Source: Pyrococcus furiosus DSM 3638
Lineage (GTDB): Archaea; Methanobacteriota_B; Thermococci; Thermococcales; Thermococcaceae
Assembly (NCBI RefSeq): GCF_000007305.1
Contig: NC_003413.1
Coordinates: 434,001 to 498,000 of the forward strand
Reading direction: 5' to 3'
DNA length: 64,000 bases
Shown here: one piece after another, positions 17,718 to 33,897 of the stretch
How positions within the stretch are numbered: position 1 is the first letter of the stretch
How the letters are laid out: each line of letters starts with the position of its first letter
Translations under genes and position numbers: made by a program
Notes under the pieces: generated by a model
The model's database searches: none
What the model saw: only the letters and a program-made list of their open reading frames with translations
What the model was told of the DNA's origin: nothing

Positions 17718-17758
17718 GAACCCATAGAATGAGGATCAAGAGAAATAGAGAAGAAAAA

Positions 17759-23187
<5,429 letters not shown>

Positions 23188-24171
23188 TTAAATACATTTC
23201 CCTTTAAGGTTAAGTCTTTGTGAAACTTTTTTGCATGCCTCTTTAAGCTTTCTGGCGTTTTCTTCTGGGATTGCATCGTATGTAAATTCCCATGTACCCA
23301 TTTCAATTCCTGCTGCGTATTTGATCTTTCCATTGTCTCTTAAAATAGGGTAGAACTCTATGTGTAGGTGATAAAACTTGTAGTTTCCTTTAAATGGAGC
23401 CTGGAATATCATCATTGTGTAGGGCATTTGCCTTTCTAAAATGGTGTTTAAGGTTCCAGTGGTAGCTTGAATTGCATCCGCCAAGCTTTCTATTTCTTCC
23501 TTGTTGAGGTCTGTTAAATACTGAACGTGTCTTTTTGGATAAATGTGCATTTCGAAAGGCCAACTTGCAAAGAAGGGCATGAAAACTATAAAGTTGTCAT
23601 TTTCGTAGATAATTCTCTCTTCACTTTCTTTTTCTTCTTTAAGTATCCTACAGAACAAACATTCATTTTTGCTCTTGTAGTACTTTCTAGAGTTTTCTAT
23701 TTTGAGTCTAGCTTTGAGAGGAATATACGGAAGGGCATAAAGCTGGCCGTGGGGATGAGTTAAGCTTACTCCAATTTCCTCCCCTTTATTTCTAAATATC
23801 GCGAGATAAGCAACGTGGGGATTTTCCTTTAGTGTTTTCGTAGCCTCTACCCACAGTTCAACAACCTTAACCATTTGCTCCCTGGGAAGCTCGTCTAGAT
23901 CTTTAAGATCATGATCTGGTGTCTCGACGATAACACTACACTGGCCAATTGCCCTAGCTTTCTTGTAAAATTCCTCACTCTCAGGTTTTGGGGCATCAAA
24001 AGATAACATTGGGAATCTATTTGGAAGCAAAAGAACTTTCCATCCATAACCTGTCTCTTCGCTTCCTGGGCAAAATGGACAGAAATTTGTGGGTCTCCAT
24101 GGTCTTTTTTTCCTAACTGCAGACACCATGATCCACTGACCTGTGAGGGGGTTATATCTCAGCTCCCTCAT
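23188..24171 (-). CDS. galT: Galactose-1-phosphate uridylyltransferase GalT
   Basis: Leloir-pathway enzyme of 327 residues that exchanges UMP between UDP-glucose and galactose-1-phosphate. Visible features are the N-terminal zinc cysteines CPFC (C31 and C34), the active-site HPHGQ (H139-Q143, with H141 the expected nucleophile), and the C-terminal HLHIEFYP strand of the HIT-like fold. It starts at ATG with GGTGG upstream. It is divergent from the GH1 gene over a 56-base gap, and its pathway partner galK lies about 4 kb further along in the same cluster. The adjacent set indicates breakdown of galactosides. Confidence 0.93.
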   Translation of the reverse strand: MRELRYNPLTGQWIMVSAVRKKRPWRPTNFCPFCPGSEETGYGWKVLLLPNRFPMLSFDAPKPESEEFYKKARAIGQCSVIVETPDHDLKDLDELPREQMVKVVELWVEATKTLKENPHVAYLAIFRNKGEEIGVSLTHPHGQLYALPYIPLKARLKIENSRKYYKSKNECLFCRILKEEKESEERIIYENDNFIVFMPFFASWPFEMHIYPKRHVQYLTDLNKEEIESLADAIQATTGTLNTILERQMPYTMMIFQAPFKGNYKFYHLHIEFYPILRDNGKIKYAAGIEMGTWEFTYDAIPEENARKLKEACKKVSQRLNLKGKCI

Positions 24172-24227
24172 CTTTCCACCAAACTTTAAAATATCTTATC
24201 TTTTTAAAATGTATTTGGTGGTTTCAA
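24172..24227. promoter_or_regulatory. Compact divergent galT / GH1 promoter with mirrored ribosome binding sites
   Basis: The 56-base gap is close to an inverted repeat: CCACCAAACTTTAAAATA on the left and TTTTTAAAATGTATTTGGTGG on the right (written as 18 and 20-odd base arms with a few mismatches). The outer CCACCAAA/TTTGGTGG arms are the ribosome binding sites of galT and the GH1 gene. The inner TTTAAAAT blocks probably serve as TATA boxes. The space is so small that the two promoters must overlap, so one regulator could control both genes. Confidence 0.5.
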
Positions 24228-25493
24228 ATGCCCCTTAAGTTTCCTGAAGAGTTCCTGTTTGGTACTGCAACAGCGGCTCACCAAATAGAGGGAGACAACA
24301 AGTGGAATGATTGGTGGTATTATGAGCAGATTGGCAAACTCCCCTATAAGTCTGGGAAGGCGTGTAACCATTGGGAATTCTATAAAGAGGATATCCAGCT
24401 AATGGCAAGTTTGGGGTACAATGCCTATAGATTCTCCATAGAGTGGAGCAGATTGTTCCCAGAAGAGAACAAATTTAATGAAGAAGCTTTCAATAGATAT
24501 CAAGAAATTATAGACCTGCTTTTAGCGAACAACATAACTCCTCTAGTGACTCTCCATCACTTTACTAGTCCGCTCTGGTTCATGAAGAAAGGAGGCTTTC
24601 TTAGAGAGGAGAACTTAAAGTTCTGGGAAAAGTATGTGGAAAAGGTTGCAGAGCTCTTAGAAAAAGTAAAATTGATAGCAACATTCAACGAGCCAATGGT
24701 ATATGTGATGATGGGTTATCTAACTGCCTATTGGCCTCCCTTCATCAAAAGTCCCTTTAAAGCCTTTAAAGTCGCTTCAAACTTGCTCAAAGCTCATGCG
24801 CTTGCATATGAAATTCTTCATGGGAAGTTTCAAGTAGGAATAGTGAAAAACGTTCCAATAATGCTCCCAGCTACTGACAAAGAGAGGGACAAAAAAGCCG
24901 CTGAGAGAGCTGATAATTTGTTCAATTGGTACTTCTTGGATGCAATTTGGAGTGGGGTGTACAGGGGAGCATTCAAGGCTTATAGGGTTCCACAAAGCGA
25001 CGCAGACTTCATTGGGATAAATTATTATACAGCAAGTGAAGTGAGGCATAGCTGGAATCCGCTAAAGTTTTTCTTTGACGCGAAATTGGCGGATGTTAGT
25101 GAGAGAAAGACCCAGATGGGATGGAGTGTTTATCCCAGGGGAATATACATAGCTCTAAAAAAGGCCTCTAAGTATGGAAAACCACTATACATTACCGAGA
25201 ACGGAATAGCAACGCTAGATGATGAGTGGAGAATAGAGTTCATAATCCAACATCTCCAATACGTTCATAAGGCCATTGAAGATGGCTTGGATGTAAGAGG
25301 CTACTTCTATTGGTCATTTATGGACAACTATGAATGGAGAGAAGGCTTTGAACCTAGGTTTGGGTTGGTGGAAGTGGATTATGAGACCTTTGAAAGAAGG
25401 CCTAGGAAGAGTGCCTACATATATGGGGGGATTGCAAAAAGTAAGGAAATAAAAGATGAAATATTGGAAAAATATGGATTGTCAAGTCTTTGA
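24228..25493 (+). CDS. GH1 beta-glycosidase (beta-galactosidase/beta-glucosidase family)
   Basis: Retaining glycoside hydrolase of 421 residues; the acid/base is E155 in TFNEP and the nucleophile is E324 in YITENG. Other family marks are the N-terminal FPEEFLFGTATAAHQIEGD and the late SFMDNYEWREGFEPRFGL. It has no signal peptide, so it acts in the cytoplasm on imported oligosaccharides. It is closest in length to the short, membrane-associated Pyrococcus beta-glycosidases rather than to the well-known CelB. Its neighbours (galT, an MFS carrier, alpha-galactosidase, galK) suggest a galactoside substrate. Its last 12 bases overlap the convergent MFS gene. Confidence 0.9.
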   Translation: MPLKFPEEFLFGTATAAHQIEGDNKWNDWWYYEQIGKLPYKSGKACNHWEFYKEDIQLMASLGYNAYRFSIEWSRLFPEENKFNEEAFNRYQEIIDLLLANNITPLVTLHHFTSPLWFMKKGGFLREENLKFWEKYVEKVAELLEKVKLIATFNEPMVYVMMGYLTAYWPPFIKSPFKAFKVASNLLKAHALAYEILHGKFQVGIVKNVPIMLPATDKERDKKAAERADNLFNWYFLDAIWSGVYRGAFKAYRVPQSDADFIGINYYTASEVRHSWNPLKFFFDAKLADVSERKTQMGWSVYPRGIYIALKKASKYGKPLYITENGIATLDDEWRIEFIIQHLQYVHKAIEDGLDVRGYFYWSFMDNYEWREGFEPRFGLVEVDYETFERRPRKSAYIYGGIAKSKEIKDEILEKYGLSSL

Positions 25494-26799
25494 CTTTAAA
25501 ATTTCTTCTGCTCTCTTCTTTAATATTTCTTTAACTTTATCCCTGTCTTCTGGGTAGCTCTTTCTTATCCAAATCCAGACTAGTGCACAGGGTATCCAGA
25601 ACAATGCTCCAATTAAGAGGGTGTATTGGTATGCTAATGGTTCCATGTATCCCATACTCTTGAGAGTTTCTATAAGGAATCCTCCAAATAGTGGTCCGAT
25701 TGCCTTTCCAACATTATCAAGTATGTTAAAGAGTCCGAAAACTGTCCCCCTGTCTTCTGGTAGATTGACCTGGGAGACAATGGCCCTCACGTTTGGTCCT
25801 GCGTAAGAGACAAATTGGATGAATAGAATTGAGTAAATCGCTAGGCCGATCCAATGAACTGTGCTGAGTTTACTTGGAAGTGGGTAAAGTATTAGGCCTA
25901 TTGAGGCTAACATTCCCAGGAAAATGGCAATTCCTGTTATAGTGGCTCTTCCTCCTCTTCTCTTAGCCTCAAAGTAATCTCCTACGAATCCACCAAGCAG
26001 GCTACCGAAAACACTGGCTATTCCGATTATTAGAAGTACGAATGTTGCTGTTGACTTGTCCATTCCTCTTGTAACCTGTAGGAAGGAAACAAGCCAATAG
26101 AGAAGTATCCCCCATGGAACTGTTCCTATAATTCCTTGGAGGAAAATTAGAATGTTTGTTTTTGTTTGGAATGATTTTCTTATTGCCTCAAGATTCAATC
26201 TGTAGGTGTACTCGTATCCCTTTTCAATAAGAGCTCTAATCTCCTTTTCTCCTGCCCCTCTCTTTGGTTCCTCAGCTATTATATAAAATAGGGGAGCAAG
26301 TATAAAGTTTGGAACTGCTGCAATGATGAATGGGGTTCTCCAGCTGGCTATCATCCCAGCAATTATCATTCCAAATAATGTTCCAAATCCAAAAGCTGTT
26401 TCTATGTACGAATAACCCCTTCCTCTCTTTTCTTCTTCAAACATGTCTGCAATCAGTGAATACCCTATTGGAATTATTGAGCCAATTCCAATGCCCGTGA
26501 GGAACCTCATTGCTAGAAGTTGCCAGTATGTCTGAACGTATGCAGTAAGGAAGCAAGGAATTTCTCCTAAGAGGACTCCAATGACCAATAATTTTTTTCT
26601 TTGCTTTATATCAGCTAACATACCCCAGATTATGGTAATTAAGGCGCTAGTGGCCACAAATATCGAGGAAACAAGTCCCATTTGAGTTTCCCCTATGCCG
26701 AACTCTTTCATGATTTGCTGGTAGTTTGGAGGTAGCAAGTTTTGGTCAGCCATTAAAAAAGCGGCCATCAATATCAGAAGAACTATGGAAACCCTTCTT

Positions 26800-26813
<14 letters not shown>
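25482..26813 (-). CDS. Major facilitator superfamily sugar transporter
   Basis: About 443 residues with 12 hydrophobic segments. MFS marks are the loop 2-3 motif GMLADIKQRKKLLVIG (basic, after helix 2) and FLTGIGIGSIIPIGYSLIAD. The ATG at 26813 is preferred to the GTG at 26819 because GGAGG lies seven bases before it. The start overlaps the end of the alpha-galactosidase gene by 14 bases, so the protein is translated from the galK-alpha-galactosidase message. Given this context it probably imports galactose or a galactoside; this is inference. Confidence 0.82.
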
Positions 26814-28958
<2,145 letters not shown>

Positions 28959-29554
28959 TTACCTTCAAATAATTTTTAATTTTTTTGTGATTAATCTCCT
29001 CGTTGAATTTTTGCATGTCCTCCAACTAAGCTTTTCCTTAGTTCGAGGTTTCTTATCTCACATTTCTCGTCAATTATTGATCTCCATATTGTTGAGTTTC
29101 TAATTATTGTACCAGGGAAAATTATTGAGTCGCTTACATCAGAATTTTCTATTATACATCCCTCACCAATATATGCGTAAGGTCCTATAATTGACCTACC
29201 AAGTATTTTTGCCACTTTTTTGATTATTACTGGAGGAATTATCTTTGAATATGGGCTAATTTGAATTTCTTCGATTTGAGTCTCTTTTAAAAAATCCTTT
29301 AGGGCTTCGAGGTAACTATCTGAGCTTCCAATGTCATACCAATATCCTGAGAACCTGTAGCCGCGGATTTCTATTCCCTTCTCTAGTAACCATTGAATGT
29401 AGTACCCAGGGGCGTCTTTATTACCTTCTTTTAGGTATTCATCTATCAAGGAAATTACTTCTTTTGGAAATGCATATATTCCAGTGCTTACTAGGGTTGT
29501 TTTTGGATTTGGTGGCTTTTCTTCAAAGTTTATAATCTTATCCCCTTCCAGAAC

Positions 29555-30336
29555 GATACTGTCAGGATAACTGGGGCATCACCTCTTGAAGCCACTCAGT
29601 CACATCACCAGGCGGACAACCAAACCGAGAATGAAACCTAACAAAATTATACCAGAACGCAAACAGAAAAACAAACCTGTGAACCCTCCTCCAGTCTCTA
29701 GCCCTGAAATTATTCCAGAAACGCTTTGTTCTTTCTTTTAAAGTCCTGAACCAGCGTTCAATACAGTTCCTCGGCCCGAAGGTTACGTGAACAAAATCCA
29801 GTCCAAGGGATTTAAAAGCAGACTTGTACCACTTCCCACCATCAACCAGAAAAACAGGCTGTCCTTTGCAGGATTTCAAAACAACCAGAATGAAGTCTCT
29901 AGCAATCCACCAGTTTCTGGTTGTTGTAATCCAGACTGCGAGAACTTCCCTGCTCTCAACGTCAAGTGCAGCCCAGAGAAATCTCTTCTCCCCGTTGATT
30001 TTTACGACAGTCTCATCAACTGCGATAAAATTCCTCTGTTTTCTTACTGCGAGGAGTGTTGGCTGGTAAACTGCTTCTGCTAGTTTTTGAACTGCCTCCC
30101 AGACTGTTGTGTGGCTGATTTTGAGGATTTTTCCGACTTGTCTGTAGCTGAGGCCTCGCAGGTATAGTTCTACTGCTCTGATTTTCTTTTCTGGTGGGAT
30201 TTTGTTGCGGCGAAAAGGTTTTAAGACTGAAATCAGTGAGTATAGAATGCTCTCAGCCTTCATTTCTCTCCCTTCTTTTTCTGAAAAATTATCAGAAACT
30301 TAAACCTAACGCCCTACCGCTTATCCTAACAGTATC
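29555..30336 (-). mobile_element. Intact IS6-family insertion sequence (ISPfu-type), 782 bp
   Basis: Bounded by imperfect inverted repeats GATACTGTCAGGATAACTGG (left) and, on the opposite strand, GATACTGTTAGGATAAGCGG (right). TCCAGAAC directly repeats on both sides (29547-29554 and 30337-30344), the 8-bp duplication typical of IS6 elements. It encodes one transposase of 233 residues on the minus strand, in the same direction as the gene it interrupts. The intact frame and perfect target duplication indicate a recent insertion. A decayed relative lies at 3639-4340. Confidence 0.95.
29562..30263 (-). CDS. IS6-family DDE transposase
   Basis: 233-residue transposase filling almost the whole element. 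It has an N-terminal helix-turn-helix (GLSYRQVGKILKISHTTVWE) and a DDE catalytic core: first Asp in IAVDETVVKING, second in FLVDGGKWYKSAF, and Glu in GPRNCIERWFRTLKERTK. It is normal in length and intact, so the element should be able to move. The start codon is ATG; the previous gene fragment reads into the element from outside. Confidence 0.94.
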   Translation of the reverse strand: MKAESILYSLISVLKPFRRNKIPPEKKIRAVELYLRGLSYRQVGKILKISHTTVWEAVQKLAEAVYQPTLLAVRKQRNFIAVDETVVKINGEKRFLWAALDVESREVLAVWITTTRNWWIARDFILVVLKSCKGQPVFLVDGGKWYKSAFKSLGLDFVHVTFGPRNCIERWFRTLKERTKRFWNNFRARDWRRVHRFVFLFAFWYNFVRFHSRFGCPPGDVTEWLQEVMPQLS

Positions 30337-30843
30337 TCCAGAACAACTACACCATACCTCTTGGCTAGTTCAAAGTCTCCGATATCATAAACGGCTATTA
30401 GAGTTTTCTTTACTTCATCAAATCTTGAGAGAAAGTCCTCTATTGATAGGGAAAACAAATTGTCCCCAGATATTATGAGGTAATCATCATCTCCTATTGT
30501 TTCAATTGCATTTTTAATTGCGGCAATTGTTCCAAACTTTTCTTCTTCCCTATATGAATTCTCTACAATTAGTTCAACATCGTATTTCGATAGCTTCTCT
30601 CTAAAGCTCTTTTCAAAGAATTTATTTGTTGAAACATAAATAGGATATTTTATATTAGCCAGCTTTTCTAAAATGTGTTCTATTATTGTTTTATTGCCAA
30701 CTGGAAGAAGGGGTTTAGGTTTATTTTTTGTTATTGGCCATAACCTAGTAGCATAGCCTCCGGCCATTATTAGAACCTTCATACGTTTATCCCCCATATT
30801 TGTTGGAATAGGATTTTTAAAGGTAATTCTAGGAAAAGCTACC

Positions 30844-31722
30844 ATGAACATTCCAGAAATGCTTGCTTTGATATCCTTGGGGTATATTCTTAGAAGATTA
30901 ATCAATGATGAAAGGCCGTTTAGTATCCTGAGGATAATAGTTAATGAAGTTCTCTTTGCAATATTTGTTTTTGGGAACGTGGCTAGCAAAAGCCTAGATT
31001 ATTTGATAAGGATAAAGCTCGTTTTCATATATGTATTTTTGGTTATTGGGCTAAGCTTGCTGACATCCTATGTTTATGGAAAACTGTTCCTAAAAGATCG
31101 AGAATGGCGTGGAGCTCTCATGGTTCTCTCTTCATATCCTAACACAGCTGCATTGGGATTTCCCATTGCTAGTCTATTTCTTCGAGATATAACTCCAGCT
31201 ATTTTGTACGCAACTACCAATTCATTAATAATTCTCCCAATTGTTACCTTTATAGCTGCTCATTTTTCTGGCAAGCAGAGCTCAATAAAGGAAAGCGTAA
31301 AAAGAGCTCTAAAGTTTCCACCTACCTCAGCCAATTTGTTGGCCTTGACTTTAGTTATGTTGGGCATAAAGCTTCCAGAGTGGCTTTTGGAGCCAATAAT
31401 TAGAATTGGATGGTGGAACATTCCGCTCCTCTTAATTTACTTTGGCTCAAGAATTTCATTGGGCAAGTTTTCTATTAGAAGATTGCTTGAGGTGGCAACT
31501 TTTAGAACAATTATTCCCTTCCTATTCGTTTTAATAACTCTCAGAGGAGCAGAAAGAGAAATTTTCTATGCTATATTAGTTGAAGCTTCAATGCCTCCAG
31601 CAATTTCGGCAAATGCTATCTTAGCTCAATACAATCTTAAAGCAGAAGAGGCAATTAGTACAACCTTTGTATGGACTTTGATTGTGATAGCGTTCTACTC
31701 GGTTTTAAAAATGTTGAGTTAG
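30844..31722 (+). CDS. Auxin-efflux-carrier (AEC) family permease
   Basis: 292-residue membrane protein with about 10 hydrophobic segments, the usual size of prokaryotic AEC carriers. The family pattern includes an N-terminal LISLGYILRRLI, YPNTAALGFPIASLF in the first half and ASMPPAISANAILAQYN in the second half, the inverted-repeat crossover motifs. In prokaryotes these carriers often move dicarboxylates or other organic anions; the substrate here is unknown. It is divergent from the disrupted nucleotidyltransferase across 61 bases and overlaps the convergent glnA end by 4 bases. Confidence 0.82.
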   Translation: MNIPEMLALISLGYILRRLINDERPFSILRIIVNEVLFAIFVFGNVASKSLDYLIRIKLVFIYVFLVIGLSLLTSYVYGKLFLKDREWRGALMVLSSYPNTAALGFPIASLFLRDITPAILYATTNSLIILPIVTFIAAHFSGKQSSIKESVKRALKFPPTSANLLALTLVMLGIKLPEWLLEPIIRIGWWNIPLLLIYFGSRISLGKFSIRRLLEVATFRTIIPFLFVLITLRGAEREIFYAILVEASMPPAISANAILAQYNLKAEEAISTTFVWTLIVIAFYSVLKMLS

Positions 31723-33038
31723 AGGAAGAAATACCTCTCAAGCTCCCATTCTGTAACCTTCTTTGTGTCTTTTGGCATGTGCTTTTCTTCTAGGTATTCT
31801 AAGTAGGATTCCCACTCTTTCCACTTGTAGTTAATGAAGTTCTTGTATGCATCTCCAAGGGCCTCCTTTACAACTTTGTCTTTTTCAAGTTCTTCCAGAG
31901 CTTCACCCAGGCTTCCTGGGAGTGTTTCAATTCCAAGTTCTTTCCTCTTTTCTTCGCTCATTTCATAGACATTCTCCTCTACGTATGCAAATGGATCAAT
32001 TTTGTGCTTAATTCCATCAAGACCAGCTTTTAGTACAGCTGCAAAGGCAAAGTATGGGTTTGCACTGGGGTCTGGGCAGCGATATTCAATTCTAGCTCCC
32101 TTACCCCAGAATGCTGGAACCCTGATTAGAGCACTCCTATTTCTATAACCCCAGCTGATGTACACTGGAGCTTCGTAACTTGGGACGAGCCTCTTGTAAC
32201 TGTTCACTGTTGGGTTTGTAACCGCAGTTAGTGCTTTTGCGTGCTTTAGTATTCCACCTATGAAGTGTAGTGCTATTTCACTTAGCCCCTCTTCTCCCAT
32301 GAAAACGTTTTCTCCATCTTTCCACAAGCTTATGTGGAGGTGCATTCCGTTTCCTGGGAATCCGAAGAGGGGCTTTGGCATAAATGTAGCATATAGACCG
32401 TGCATTTCTGCCACTGCCTTTGTTATGTACTTAAAGCTCACTATGTTGTCTGCAGTTTTTAGGGCTTCATCGTATCTAAAGTCTATTTCATGTTGGGCCT
32501 TACCTACTTCGTGGTGAAGAACCTCTGGGATTAGACCAAATGATGGCATGTATTCAGCTATTTCCCTTCTAATGTCTCTTGCTTTGTCCAAAGTGAGGAT
32601 ATCAAAATAACCCCCGACGTCAGGAATTTCTAATTCCCAGGTACCATTTTTCTTGAATAAATAGAATTCAGGTTCTGGTCCAATGTACGCTTTGTAGCCT
32701 TCTTTTTCTAGTTCTTCAAGAGCTCTCTTCAAGATTCCCCTAGGATCTGCTCCATATGGCTTGTTATCTTTGTAAATGAACCCATACACCCTAGCTACAT
32801 TATCCCAGGGGACCTCAACGTAAGTATCTGGATCTGCCTTAAACACTAAGTCACTGTCTTCAATGCCTTGAAAACCTGGGACTGAGGAGCCGTCAAAGGA
32901 TATCCCATCAGTGACTGCTTCTTCTAACCTGCTTGCTGGAATTTCCATCCCTTTGGGCATTCCGTTTATATCCACAAATACTAACTGTACAAATTTGATC
33001 TTTGAGTCAAATTTGTTCATGCTTACACTAATGTTCAT
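31719..33038 (-). CDS. glnA: Glutamine synthetase, type I
   Basis: 439-residue enzyme making glutamine from glutamate, ammonia and ATP, the main nitrogen-assimilation route. Catalytic marks are DGSSVPGF, EVLHHEVGKAQHEIDF (metal site), NGMHLHISLW (ammonia/ATP site), TVNSYKRLVPSYEAPVY and RIEYRCPDPSANPYFA. No adenylylation-type Tyr loop is obvious, as expected for an archaeal GSI-alpha enzyme. It starts at ATG with AAGGGGGGAAAT upstream. The upstream region holds phased repeats that could be operators. Confidence 0.96.
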   Translation of the reverse strand: MNISVSMNKFDSKIKFVQLVFVDINGMPKGMEIPASRLEEAVTDGISFDGSSVPGFQGIEDSDLVFKADPDTYVEVPWDNVARVYGFIYKDNKPYGADPRGILKRALEELEKEGYKAYIGPEPEFYLFKKNGTWELEIPDVGGYFDILTLDKARDIRREIAEYMPSFGLIPEVLHHEVGKAQHEIDFRYDEALKTADNIVSFKYITKAVAEMHGLYATFMPKPLFGFPGNGMHLHISLWKDGENVFMGEEGLSEIALHFIGGILKHAKALTAVTNPTVNSYKRLVPSYEAPVYISWGYRNRSALIRVPAFWGKGARIEYRCPDPSANPYFAFAAVLKAGLDGIKHKIDPFAYVEENVYEMSEEKRKELGIETLPGSLGEALEELEKDKVVKEALGDAYKNFINYKWKEWESYLEYLEEKHMPKDTKKVTEWELERYFFL

Positions 33039-33196
33039 TTATTTCCCCCCTTCATGATTATTTGTCTATTTATTCCCAGCATACAATGAACATTTATACA
33101 ATATAAGCTTTTAGGCATGAACATTAGATAATTGACAAAAAGAGTTCATTTGGTAAGCGAATTGACAAAATTTTGATTATATTTAGGGAATTGAAT
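33039..33196. promoter_or_regulatory. glnA upstream region with two phased repeat pairs
   Basis: The glnA promoter (minus strand) has a TATA-like GCTTATATTG near 33099-33108. ATGAACATT occurs at 33086-33094 and 33117-33125 (31 bases apart) and once inverted over the start codon (33030-33038). ATTGACAAAA occurs at 33131-33140 and 33161-33170, exactly 30 bases apart. Repeats at three helical turns on both sides of a TATA box are what a multimeric regulator such as an Lrp-type protein would bind. The regulator is not identified. Confidence 0.5.
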
Positions 33197-33475
33197 CTAG
33201 AATATTGACATAGATATGAGAATCAATCCAAAAAGTATAAAGAGGGAAAATGCAAGTAGGCTAAGCTTATACAATGTGAGCTCCCAGAAGTGATCTTTCA
33301 CTATAATTCCAACTATGAGGAGCATTAATCCGTATAAAGTGGAAAATATGCCTAAGGAAAGTATAAAATCAGCTTTCATTAACATCAATATTCCAAGGAT
33401 TGCACCCGCAAATAGAGTAATATGGGGAATAGTTAATGCGTAATATCTTACCAGGGTTTTTTCTTCCTCCTTCAT
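33197..33475 (-). CDS. Small membrane protein, four predicted helices
   Basis: 92 residues from ATG 33475, preferred to the GTG at 33484 because GGAG is properly spaced and the GTG lies inside the preceding gene. Hydrophobic segments: HITLFAGAILGILMLM, FILSLGIFSTLYGLMLLIVG and LYKLSLLAFSLFILFGLILI, with a fourth possible, separated by short charged turns. It starts almost at the stop of the UPF0216 gene, so it belongs to the same operon (secreted protein, UPF0216, this gene). No family recognised. Confidence 0.65.
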   Translation of the reverse strand: MKEEEKTLVRYYALTIPHITLFAGAILGILMLMKADFILSLGIFSTLYGLMLLIVGIIVKDHFWELTLYKLSLLAFSLFILFGLILISMSIF

Positions 33476-33477
33476 AA

Positions 33478-33888
33478 TTACCACTCCGTTATGAAGGCAT
33501 AAACTGTAGTTGTTGGAAGCTTTCGCCTTATTGTTGGAAGATAGTACCTCGGTAGCCTCACAGTGTTTTCTTCTAAATAAATATCCTCACTCAGCTCTAG
33601 AAGCTTTTTAATAACCCTTACCTCTCCTCTCCCTCTAACGACAAAGTACCCTCTATCTAAGGTGCTTAGTTCTAGTATAATAGGCAATTTAACTAGGCAA
33701 GCTTCCTCTCCTGCCAAGGTTTTTAAAAATTCAAGTTCTGATCTTCTAAAATAGTGAAGAGAGCCGTCTCTAAGCTCTATTGATGGGGAGTCTTCTTTAA
33801 GTAGCTCACATAGGGATTTTCTGGCCTTTGGGAGGTGGGAATTAATTCTTCCTATCTCCATTTGAATAATTCGGTCTACTTTTTCCAT
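33478..33888 (-). CDS. UPF0216 (DUF61) family protein
   Basis: 136-residue conserved archaeal protein of unknown role. Family features are the N-terminal IGRINSHLPKARKSLCELL, SIELRDGSLHYFRRSELEFL, and the C-terminal RLPRYYLPTIRRKLPTTTVY. It is probably a soluble cytoplasmic protein. It starts 9 bases after the stop of the upstream secreted-protein gene, and that stop lies within GGAGGTGAT, its ribosome binding site. Whether its function relates to the membrane proteins on both sides is unknown. Confidence 0.85.
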   Translation of the reverse strand: MEKVDRIIQMEIGRINSHLPKARKSLCELLKEDSPSIELRDGSLHYFRRSELEFLKTLAGEEACLVKLPIILELSTLDRGYFVVRGRGEVRVIKKLLELSEDIYLEENTVRLPRYYLPTIRRKLPTTTVYAFITEW

Positions 33889-33897
33889 GAGTCAAGA

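Larger units (their letters stand above)
28991..30782 (-). pseudogene. Sugar-1-phosphate nucleotidyltransferase disrupted by an IS element
   Basis: The N-terminal part (start ATG 30782) reads MKVLIMAGGYATRLWPITKN with PKPLLPVGNK, the NTP-binding signature of NDP-sugar pyrophosphorylases. It continues to KRYGVVVLE, where the IS begins. After the IS, the same frame resumes with GDKIINFEEKPPNP, TLVSTGIYAFP and the left-handed beta-helix-like C-terminus (IIENSDVSDSIIFPGTIIRN). Removing the 782-bp element and one 8-bp repeat restores exactly 333 codons without any other change, so the insertion is recent. It was probably a UDP- or dTDP-glucose pyrophosphorylase serving the adjacent galactose genes. 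Confidence 0.9.

Noticed and set aside
30783-30989. Upstream extension of the nucleotidyltransferase frame to 30989
   Set aside because: It lies antisense to the AEC permease gene and precedes the MKVLIMAGG start that begins the family's domain.
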